Made by a program: the position numbers and the translations under genes. A stretch of DNA of 64,000 nucleotides, from assembly GCA_945643635.1 (NCBI GenBank), contig CALZFC010000209.1:1-64000 (forward strand), read 5' to 3'. The notes beneath the pieces are model-generated. The model made no database searches. It was given only the letters and a program-made list of their open reading frames with translations, and had not been told where the DNA came from. This document shows positions 50,401-62,400 of this stretch, in pieces. The DNA is from Allodiplogaster sudhausi (Eukaryota; Nematoda; Chromadorea; Rhabditida; Diplogasteridae). Position 1 is the stretch's first letter. Each line of letters opens with the position of its first letter.

Positions 50401-53400
50401 CTGTGGGGTAAACGTTCTCAAATTTTCCAGCGAATACGAATTTAATACTTTCCAGGTTCTTGCTTAAAGAATTTAGCCTGAAACTAGCCCGAAATTCTAG
50501 ATTAAATTGCAATTTCATGGCCATCGGTCGAGTTACCAAGTTAGGAGAAAGTTCTTCCAATCGACATGCCTGTGGGGTAAACGTTCTCAAATTTTCCAGC
50601 GAATACGAATTTAATACTTTCCAGGTTCTTGCTTAAAGAATTTAGCCTGAAACTAGCCCGAAATTCTAGATTAAATTGCAATTTCATGGCCATCGGTCGA
50701 GTTACCAAGTTAGGAGAAAGTTCTTCCAATCGACATGCCTGTGGGGTAAACGTTCTCAAATTTTCCAGCGAATACGAATTTAATACTTTCCAGGTTCTTG
50801 CTTAAAGAATTTAGCCTGAAACTAGCCCGAAATTCTAGATTAAATTGCAATTTCATGGCCATCGGTCGAGTTACCAAGTTAGGAGAAAGTTCTTCCAATC
50901 GACATGCCTGTGGGGTAAACGTTCTCAAATTTTCCAGCGAATACGAATTTAATACTTTCCAGGTTCTTGCTTAAAGAATTTAGCCTGAAACTAGCCCGAA
51001 ATTCTAGATTAAATTGCAATTTCATGGCCATCGGTCGAGTTACCAAGTTAGGAGAAAGTTCTTCCAATCGACATGCCTGTGGGGTAAACGTTCTCAAATT
51101 TTCAGCGAATACGAATTTAATACTTTCCAGGTTCTTGCTTAAAGAATTTAGCCTGAAACTAGCCCGAAATTCTAGATTAAATTGCAATTTCATGGCCATC
51201 GGTCGAGTTACCAAGTTAGGAGAAAGTTCTTCCAATCGACATGCCTGTGGGGTAAACGTTCTCAAATTTTCCAGCGAATACGAATTTAATACTTTCCAGG
51301 TTCTTGCTTAAAGAATTTAGCCTGAAACTAGCCCGAAATTCTAGATTAAATTGCAATTTCATGGCCATCGGTCGAGTTACCAAGTTAGGAGAAAGTTCTT
51401 CCAATCGACATGCCTGTGGGGTAAACGTTCTCAAATTTTCAGCGAATACGAATTTAATACTTTCCAGGTTCTTGCTTAAAGAATTTAGCCTGAAACTAGC
51501 CCGAAATTCTAGATTAAATTGCAATTTCATGGCCATCGGTCGAGTTACCAAGTTAGGAGAAAGTTCTTCCAATCGACATGCCTGTGGGGTAAACGTTCTC
51601 AAATTTTTCAGCGAATACGAATTTAATACTTTCCAGGTTCTTGCTTAAAGAATTTAGCCTGAAACTAGCCCGAAATTCTAGATTAAATTGCAATTTCATG
51701 GCCATCGGTCGAGTTACCAAGTTAGGAGAAAGTTCTTCCAATCGACATGCCTGTGGGGTAAACGTTCTCAAATTTTCAGCGAATACGAATTTAATACTTT
51801 CCAGGTTCTTGCTTAAAGAATTTAGCCTGAAACTAGCCCGAAATTCTAGATTAAATTGCAATTTCATGGCCATCGGTCGAGTTACCAAGTTAGGAGAAAG
51901 TTCTTCCAATCGACATGCCTGTGGGGTAAACGTTCTCAAATTTTCCAGCGAATACGAATTTAATACTTTCCAGGTTCTTGCTTAAAGAATTTAGCCTGAA
52001 ACTAGCCCGAAATTCTAGATTAAATTGCAATTTCATGGCCATCGGTCGAGTTACCAAGTTAGGAGAAAGTTCTTCCAATCGACATGCCTGTGGGGTAAAC
52101 GTTCTCAAATTTTCCAGCGAATACGAATTTAATACTTTCCAGGTTCTTGCTTAAAGAATTTAGCCTGAAACTAGCCCGAAATTCTAGATTAAATTGCAAT
52201 TTCATGGCCATCGGTCGAGTTACCAAGTTAGGAGAAAGTTCTTCCAATCGACATGCCTGTGGGGTAAACGTTCTCAAATTTTCCAGCGAATACGAATTTA
52301 ATACTTTCCAGGTTCTTGCTTAAAGAATTTAGCCTGAAACTAGCCCGAAATTCTAGATTAAATTGCAATTTCATGGCCATCGGTCGAGTTACCAAGTTAG
52401 GAGAAAGTTCTTCCAATCGACATGCCTGTGGGGTAAACGTTCTCAAATTTTCCAGCGAATACGAATTTAATACTTTCCAGGTTCTTGCTTAAAGAATTTA
52501 GCCTGAAACTAGCCCGAAATTCTAGATTAAATTGCAATTTCATGGCCATCGGTCGAGTTACCAAGTTAGGAGAAAGTTCTTCCAATCGACATGCCTGTGG
52601 GGTAAACGTTCTCAAATTTTCCAGCGAATACGAATTTAATACTTTCCAGGTTCTTGCTTAAAGAATTTAGCCTGAAACTAGCCCGAAATTCTAGATTAAA
52701 TTGCAATTTCATGGCCATCGGTCGAGTTACCAAGTTAGGAGAAAGTTCTTCCAATCGACATGCCTGTGGGGTAAACGTTCTCAAATTTTCCAGCGAATAC
52801 GAATTTAATACTTTCCAGGTTCTTGCTTAAAGAATTTAGCCTGAAACTAGCCCGAAATTCTAGATTAAATTGCAATTTCATGGCCATCGGTCGAGTTACC
52901 AAGTTAGGAGAAAGTTCTTCCAATCGACATGCCTGTGGGGTAAACGTTCTCAAATTTTCCAGCGAATACGAATTTAATACTTTCCAGGTTCTTGCTTAAA
53001 GAATTTAGCCTGAAACTAGCCCGAAATTCTAGATTAAATTGCAATTTCATGGCCATCGGTCGAGTTACCAAGTTAGGAGAAAGTTCTTCCAATCGACATG
53101 CCTGTGGGGTAAACGTTCTCAAATTTTCCAGCGAATACGAATTTAATACTTTCCAGGTTCTTGCTTAAAGAATTTAGCCTGAAACTAGCCCGAAATTCTA
53201 GATTAAATTGCAATTTCATGGCCATCGGTCGAGTTACCAAGTTAGGAGAAAGTTCTTCCAATCGACATGCCTGTGGGGTAAACGTTCTCAAATTTTCCAG
53301 CGAATACGAATTTAATACTTTCCAGGTTCTTGCTTAAAGAATTTAGCCTGAAACTAGCCCGAAATTCTAGATTAAATTGCAATTTCATGGCCATCGGTCG

Positions 53401-56400
53401 AGTTACCAAGTTAGGAGAAAGTTCTTCCAATCGACATGCCTGTGGGGTAAACGTTCTCAAATTTTCCAGCGAATACGAATTTAATACTTTCCAGGTTCTT
53501 GCTTAAAGAATTTAGCCTGAAACTAGCCCGAAATTCTAGATTAAATTGCAATTTCATGGCCATCGGTCGAGTTACCAAGTTAGGAGAAAGTTCTTCCAAT
53601 CGACATGCCTGTGGGGTAAACGTTCTCAAATTTTCAGCGAATACGAATTTAATACTTTCCAGGTTCTTGCTTAAAGAATTTAGCCTGAAACTAGCCCGAA
53701 ATTCTAGATTAAATTGCAATTTCATGGCCATCGGTCGAGTTACCAAGTTAGGAGAAAGTTCTTCCAATCGACATGCCTGTGGGGTAAACGTTCTCAAATT
53801 TTCCAGCGAATACGAATTTAATACTTTCCAGGTTCTTGCTTAAAGAATTTAGCCTGAAACTAGCCCGAAATTCTAGATTAAATTGCAATTTCATGGCCAT
53901 CGGTCGAGTTACCAAGTTAGGAGAAAGTTCTTCCAATCGACATGCCTGTGGGGTAAACGTTCTCAAATTTTCCAGCGAATACGAATTTAATACTTTCCAG
54001 GTTCTTGCTTAAAGAATTTAGCCTGAAACTAGCCCGAAATTCTAGATTAAATTGCAATTTCATGGCCATCGGTCGAGTTACCAAGTTAGGAGAAAGTTCT
54101 TCCAATCGACATGCCTGTGGGGTAAACGTTCTCAAATTTTCCAGCGAATACGAATTTAATACTTTCCAGGTTCTTGCTTAAAGAATTTAGCCTGAAACTA
54201 GCCCGAAATTCTAGATTAAATTGCAATTTCATGGCCATCGGTCGAGTTACCAAGTTAGGAGAAAGTTCTTCCAATCGACATGCCTGTGGGGTAAACGTTC
54301 TCAAATTTTCCAGCGAATACGAATTTAATACTTTCCAGGTTCTTGCTTAAAGAATTTAGCCTGAAACTAGCCCGAAATTCTAGATTAAATTGCAATTTCA
54401 TGGCCATCGGTCGAGTTACCAAGTTAGGAGAAAGTTCTTCCAATCGACATGCCTGTGGGGTAAACGTTCTCAAATTTTCCAGCGAATACGAATTTAATAC
54501 TTTCCAGGTTCTTGCTTAAAGAATTTAGCCTGAAACTAGCCCGAAATTCTAGATTAAATTGCAATTTCATGGCCATCGGTCGAGTTACCAAGTTAGGAGA
54601 AAGTTCTTCCAATCGACATGCCTGTGGGGTAAACGTTCTCAAATTTTCCAGCGAATACGAATTTAATACTTTCCAGGTTCTTGCTTAAAGAATTTAGCCT
54701 GAAACTAGCCCGAAATTCTAGATTAAATTGCAATTTCATGGCCATCGGTCGAGTTACCAAGTTAGGAGAAAGTTCTTCCAATCGACATGCCTGTGGGGTA
54801 AACGTTCTCAAATTTTCCAGCGAATACGAATTTAATACTTTCCAGGTTCTTGCTTAAAGAATTTAGCCTGAAACTAGCCCGAAATTCTAGATTAAATTGC
54901 AATTTCATGGCCATCGGTCGAGTTACCAAGTTAGGAGAAAGTTCTTCCAATCGACATGCCTGTGGGGTAAACGTTCTCAAATTTTCCAGCGAATACGAAT
55001 TTAATACTTTCCAGGTTCTTGCTTAAAGAATTTAGCCTGAAACTAGCCCGAAATTCTAGATTAAATTGCAATTTCATGGCCATCGGTCGAGTTACCAAGT
55101 TAGGAGAAAGTTCTTCCAATCGACATGCCTGTGGGGTAAACGTTCTCAAATTTTCCAGCGAATACGAATTTAATACTTTCCAGGTTCTTGCTTAAAGAAT
55201 TTAGCCTGAAACTAGCCCGAAATTCTAGATTAAATTGCAATTTCATGGCCATCGGTCGAGTTACCAAGTTAGGAGAAAGTTCTTCCAATCGACATGCCTG
55301 TGGGGTAAACGTTCTCAAATTTTCCAGCGAATACGAATTTAATACTTTCCAGGTTCTTGCTTAAAGAATTTAGCCTGAAACTAGCCCGAAATTCTAGATT
55401 AAATTGCAATTTCATGGCCATCGGTCGAGTTACCAAGTTAGGAGAAAGTTCTTCCAATCGACATGCCTGTGGGGTAAACGTTCTCAAATTTTCCAGCGAA
55501 TACGAATTTAATACTTTCCAGGTTCTTGCTTAAAGAATTTAGCCTGAAACTAGCCCGAAATTCTAGATTAAATTGCAATTTCATGGCCATCGGTCGAGTT
55601 ACCAAGTTAGGAGAAAGTTCTTCCAATCGACATGCCTGTGGGGTAAACGTTCTCAAATTTTCCAGCGAATACGAATTTAATACTTTCCAGGTTCTTGCTT
55701 AAAGAATTTAGCCTGAAACTAGCCCGAAATTCTAGATTAAATTGCAATTTCATGGCCATCGGTCGAGTTACCAAGTTAGGAGAAAGTTCTTCCAATCGAC
55801 ATGCCTGTGGGGTAAACGTTCTCAAATTTTCCAGCGAATACGAATTTAATACTTTCCAGGTTCTTGCTTAAAGAATTTAGCCTGAAACTAGCCCGAAATT
55901 CTAGATTAAATTGCAATTTCATGGCCATCGGTCGAGTTACCAAGTTAGGAGAAAGTTCTTCCAATCGACATGCCTGTGGGGTAAACGTTCTCAAATTTTC
56001 CAGCGAATACGAATTTAATACTTTCCAGGTTCTTGCTTAAAGAATTTAGCCTGAAACTAGCCCGAAATTCTAGATTAAATTGCAATTTCATGGCCATCGG
56101 TCGAGTTACCAAGTTAGGAGAAAGTTCTTCCAATCGACATGCCTGTGGGGTAAACGTTCTCAAATTTTCCAGCGAATACGAATTTAATACTTTCCAGGTT
56201 CTTGCTTAAAGAATTTAGCCTGAAACTAGCCCGAAATTCTAGATTAAATTGCAATTTCATGGCCATCGGTCGAGTTACCAAGTTAGGAGAAAGTTCTTCC
56301 AATCGACATGCCTGTGGGGTAAACGTTCTCAAATTTTCCAGCGAATACGAATTTAATACTTTCCAGGTTCTTGCTTAAAGAATTTAGCCTGAAACTAGCC

Positions 56401-59400
56401 CGAAATTCTAGATTAAATTGCAATTTCATGGCCATCGGTCGAGTTACCAAGTTAGGAGAAAGTTCTTCCAATCGACATGCCTGTGGGGTAAACGTTCTCA
56501 AATTTTCCAGCGAATACGAATTTAATACTTTCCAGGTTCTTGCTTAAAGAATTTAGCCTGAAACTAGCCCGAAATTCTAGATTAAATTGCAATTTCATGG
56601 CCATCGGTCGAGTTACCAAGTTAGGAGAAAGTTCTTCCAATCGACATGCCTGTGGGGTAAACGTTCTCAAATTTTCCAGCGAATACGAATTTAATACTTT
56701 CCAGGTTCTTGCTTAAAGAATTTAGCCTGAAACTAGCCCGAAATTCTAGATTAAATTGCAATTTCATGGCCATCGGTCGAGTTACCAAGTTAGGAGAAAG
56801 TTCTTCCAATCGACATGCCTGTGGGGTAAACGTTCTCAAATTTTCAGCGAATACGAATTTAATACTTTCCAGGTTCTTGCTTAAAGAATTTAGCCTGAAA
56901 CTAGCCCGAAATTCTAGATTAAATTGCAATTTCATGGCCATCGGTCGAGTTACCAAGTTAGGAGAAAGTTCTTCCAATCGACATGCCTGTGGGGTAAACG
57001 TTCTCAAATTTTCCAGCGAATACGAATTTAATACTTTCCAGGTTCTTGCTTAAAGAATTTAGCCTGAAACTAGCCCGAAATTCTAGATTAAATTGCAATT
57101 TCATGGCCATCGGTCGAGTTACCAAGTTAGGAGAAAGTTCTTCCAATCGACATGCCTGTGGGGTAAACGTTCTCAAATTTTCCAGCGAATACGAATTTAA
57201 TACTTTCCAGGTTCTTGCTTAAAGAATTTAGCCTGAAACTAGCCCGAAATTCTAGATTAAATTGCAATTTCATGGCCATCGGTCGAGTTACCAAGTTAGG
57301 AGAAAGTTCTTCCAATCGACATGCCTGTGGGGTAAACGTTCTCAAATTTTCCAGCGAATACGAATTTAATACTTTCCAGGTTCTTGCTTAAAGAATTTAG
57401 CCTGAAACTAGCCCGAAATTCTAGATTAAATTGCAATTTCATGGCCATCGGTCGAGTTACCAAGTTAGGAGAAAGTTCTTCCAATCGACATGCCTGTGGG
57501 GTAAACGTTCTCAAATTTTCCAGCGAATACGAATTTAATACTTTCCAGGTTCTTGCTTAAAGAATTTAGCCTGAAACTAGCCCGAAATTCTAGATTAAAT
57601 TGCAATTTCATGGCCATCGGTCGAGTTACCAAGTTAGGAGAAAGTTCTTCCAATCGACATGCCTGTGGGGTAAACGTTCTCAAATTTTCCAGCGAATACG
57701 AATTTAATACTTTCCAGGTTCTTGCTTAAAGAATTTAGCCTGAAACTAGCCCGAAATTCTAGATTAAATTGCAATTTCATGGCCATCGGTCGAGTTACCA
57801 AGTTAGGAGAAAGTTCTTCCAATCGACATGCCTGTGGGGTAAACGTTCTCAAATTTTCCAGCGAATACGAATTTAATACTTTCCAGGTTCTTGCTTAAAG
57901 AATTTAGCCTGAAACTAGCCCGAAATTCTAGATTAAATTGCAATTTCATGGCCATCGGTCGAGTTACCAAGTTAGGAGAAAGTTCTTCCAATCGACATGC
58001 CTGTGGGGTAAACGTTCTCAAATTTTCCAGCGAATACGAATTTAATACTTTCCAGGTTCTTGCTTAAAGAATTTAGCCTGAAACTAGCCCGAAATTCTAG
58101 ATTAAATTGCAATTTCATGGCCATCGGTCGAGTTACCAAGTTAGGAGAAAGTTCTTCCAATCGACATGCCTGTGGGGTAAACGTTCTCAAATTTTCCAGC
58201 GAATACGAATTTAATACTTTCCAGGTTCTTGCTTAAAGAATTTAGCCTGAAACTAGCCCGAAATTCTAGATTAAATTGCAATTTCATGGCCATCGGTCGA
58301 GTTACCAAGTTAGGAGAAAGTTCTTCCAATCGACATGCCTGTGGGGTAAACGTTCTCAAATTTTCCAGCGAATACGAATTTAATACTTTCCAGGTTCTTG
58401 CTTAAAGAATTTAGCCTGAAACTAGCCCGAAATTCTAGATTAAATTGCAATTTCATGGCCATCGGTCGAGTTACCAAGTTAGGAGAAAGTTCTTCCAATC
58501 GACATGCCTGTGGGGTAAACGTTCTCAAATTTTCCAGCGAATACGAATTTAATACTTTCCAGGTTCTTGCTTAAAGAATTTAGCCTGAAACTAGCCCGAA
58601 ATTCTAGATTAAATTGCAATTTCATGGCCATCGGTCGAGTTACCAAGTTAGGAGAAAGTTCTTCCAATCGACATGCCTGTGGGGTAAACGTTCTCAAATT
58701 TTCCAGCGAATACGAATTTAATACTTTCCAGGTTCTTGCTTAAAGAATTTAGCCTGAAACTAGCCCGAAATTCTAGATTAAATTGCAATTTCATGGCCAT
58801 CGGTCGAGTTACCAAGTTAGGAGAAAGTTCTTCCAATCGACATGCCTGTGGGGTAAACGTTCTCAAATTTTCCAGCGAATACGAATTTAATACTTTCCAG
58901 GTTCTTGCTTAAAGAATTTAGCCTGAAACTAGCCCGAAATTCTAGATTAAATTGCAATTTCATGGCCATCGGTCGAGTTACCAAGTTAGGAGAAAGTTCT
59001 TCCAATCGACATGCCTGTGGGGTAAACGTTCTCAAATTTTCCAGCGAATACGAATTTAATACTTTCCAGGTTCTTGCTTAAAGAATTTAGCCTGAAACTA
59101 GCCCGAAATTCTAGATTAAATTGCAATTTCATGGCCATCGGTCGAGTTACCAAGTTAGGAGAAAGTTCTTCCAATCGACATGCCTGTGGGGTAAACGTTC
59201 TCAAATTTTCAGCGAATACGAATTTAATACTTTCCAGGTTCTTGCTTAAAGAATTTAGCCTGAAACTAGCCCGAAATTCTAGATTAAATTGCAATTTCAT
59301 GGCCATCGGTCGAGTTACCAAGTTAGGAGAAAGTTCTTCCAATCGACATGCCTGTGGGGTAAACGTTCTCAAATTTTCCAGCGAATACGAATTTAATACT

Positions 59401-62400
59401 TTCCAGGTTCTTGCTTAAAGAATTTAGCCTGAAACTAGCCCGAAATTCTAGATTAAATTGCAATTTCATGGCCATCGGTCGAGTTACCAAGTTAGGAGAA
59501 AGTTCTTCCAATCGACATGCCTGTGGGGTAAACGTTCTCAAATTTTCCAGCGAATACGAATTTAATACTTTCCAGGTTCTTGCTTAAAGAATTTAGCCTG
59601 AAACTAGCCCGAAATTCTAGATTAAATTGCAATTTCATGGCCATCGGTCGAGTTACCAAGTTAGGAGAAAGTTCTTCCAATCGACATGCCTGTGGGGTAA
59701 ACGTTCTCAAATTTTCCAGCGAATACGAATTTAATACTTTCCAGGTTCTTGCTTAAAGAATTTAGCCTGAAACTAGCCCGAAATTCTAGATTAAATTGCA
59801 ATTTCATGGCCATCGGTCGAGTTACCAAGTTAGGAGAAAGTTCTTCCAATCGACATGCCTGTGGGGTAAACGTTCTCAAATTTTCCAGCGAATACGAATT
59901 TAATACTTTCCAGGTTCTTGCTTAAAGAATTTAGCCTGAAACTAGCCCGAAATTCTAGATTAAATTGCAATTTCATGGCCATCGGTCGAGTTACCAAGTT
60001 AGGAGAAAGTTCTTCCAATCGACATGCCTGTGGGGTAAACGTTCTCAAATTTTCCAGCGAATACGAATTTAATACTTTCCAGGTTCTTGCTTAAAGAATT
60101 TAGCCTGAAACTAGCCCGAAATTCTAGATTAAATTGCAATTTCATGGCCATCGGTCGAGTTACCAAGTTAGGAGAAAGTTCTTCCAATCGACATGCCTGT
60201 GGGGTAAACGTTCTCAAATTTTCCAGCGAATACGAATTTAATACTTTCCAGGTTCTTGCTTAAAGAATTTAGCCTGAAACTAGCCCGAAATTCTAGATTA
60301 AATTGCAATTTCATGGCCATCGGTCGAGTTACCAAGTTAGGAGAAAGTTCTTCCAATCGACATGCCTGTGGGGTAAACGTTCTCAAATTTTCCAGCGAAT
60401 ACGAATTTAATACTTTCCAGGTTCTTGCTTAAAGAATTTAGCCTGAAACTAGCCCGAAATTCTAGATTAAATTGCAATTTCATGGCCATCGGTCGAGTTA
60501 CCAAGTTAGGAGAAAGTTCTTCCAATCGACATGCCTGTGGGGTAAACGTTCTCAAATTTTCCAGCGAATACGAATTTAATACTTTCCAGGTTCTTGCTTA
60601 AAGAATTTAGCCTGAAACTAGCCCGAAATTCTAGATTAAATTGCAATTTCATGGCCATCGGTCGAGTTACCAAGTTAGGAGAAAGTTCTTCCAATCGACA
60701 TGCCTGTGGGGTAAACGTTCTCAAATTTTCCAGCGAATACGAATTTAATACTTTCCAGGTTCTTGCTTAAAGAATTTAGCCTGAAACTAGCCCGAAATTC
60801 TAGATTAAATTGCAATTTCATGGCCATCGGTCGAGTTACCAAGTTAGGAGAAAGTTCTTCCAATCGACATGCCTGTGGGGTAAACGTTCTCAAATTTTCA
60901 GCGAATACGAATTTAATACTTTCCAGGTTCTTGCTTAAAGAATTTAGCCTGAAACTAGCCCGAAATTCTAGATTAAATTGCAATTTCATGGCCATCGGTC
61001 GAGTTACCAAGTTAGGAGAAAGTTCTTCCAATCGACATGCCTGTGGGGTAAACGTTCTCAAATTTTCAGCGAATACGAATTTAATACTTTCCAGGTTCTT
61101 GCTTAAAGAATTTAGCCTGAAACTAGCCCGAAATTCTAGATTAAATTGCAATTTCATGGCCATCGGTCGAGTTACCAAGTTAGGAGAAAGTTCTTCCAAT
61201 CGACATGCCTGTGGGGTAAACGTTCTCAAATTTTCCAGCGAATACGAATTTAATACTTTCCAGGTTCTTGCTTAAAGAATTTAGCCTGAAACTAGCCCGA
61301 AATTCTAGATTAAATTGCAATTTCATGGCCATCGGTCGAGTTACCAAGTTAGGAGAAAGTTCTTCCAATCGACATGCCTGTGGGGTAAACGTTCTCAAAT
61401 TTTCCAGCGAATACGAATTTAATACTTTCCAGGTTCTTGCTTAAAGAATTTAGCCTGAAACTAGCCCGAAATTCTAGATTAAATTGCAATTTCATGGCCA
61501 TCGGTCGAGTTACCAAGTTAGGAGAAAGTTCTTCCAATCGACATGCCTGTGGGGTAAACGTTCTCAAATTTTCCAGCGAATACGAATTTAATACTTTCCA
61601 GGTTCTTGCTTAAAGAATTTAGCCTGAAACTAGCCCGAAATTCTAGATTAAATTGCAATTTCATGGCCATCGGTCGAGTTACCAAGTTAGGAGAAAGTTC
61701 TTCCAATCGACATGCCTGTGGGGTAAACGTTCTCAAATTTTCCAGCGAATACGAATTTAATACTTTCCAGGTTCTTGCTTAAAGAATTTAGCCTGAAACT
61801 AGCCCGAAATTCTAGATTAAATTGCAATTTCATGGCCATCGGTCGAGTTACCAAGTTAGGAGAAAGTTCTTCCAATCGACATGCCTGTGGGGTAAACGTT
61901 CTCAAATTTTCCAGCGAATACGAATTTAATACTTTCCAGGTTCTTGCTTAAAGAATTTAGCCTGAAACTAGCCCGAAATTCTAGATTAAATTGCAATTTC
62001 ATGGCCATCGGTCGAGTTACCAAGTTAGGAGAAAGTTCTTCCAATCGACATGCCTGTGGGGTAAACGTTCTCAAATTTTCCAGCGAATACGAATTTAATA
62101 CTTTCCAGGTTCTTGCTTAAAGAATTTAGCCTGAAACTAGCCCGAAATTCTAGATTAAATTGCAATTTCATGGCCATCGGTCGAGTTACCAAGTTAGGAG
62201 AAAGTTCTTCCAATCGACATGCCTGTGGGGTAAACGTTCTCAAATTTTCCAGCGAATACGAATTTAATACTTTCCAGGTTCTTGCTTAAAGAATTTAGCC
62301 TGAAACTAGCCCGAAATTCTAGATTAAATTGCAATTTCATGGCCATCGGTCGAGTTACCAAGTTAGGAGAAAGTTCTTCCAATCGACATGCCTGTGGGGT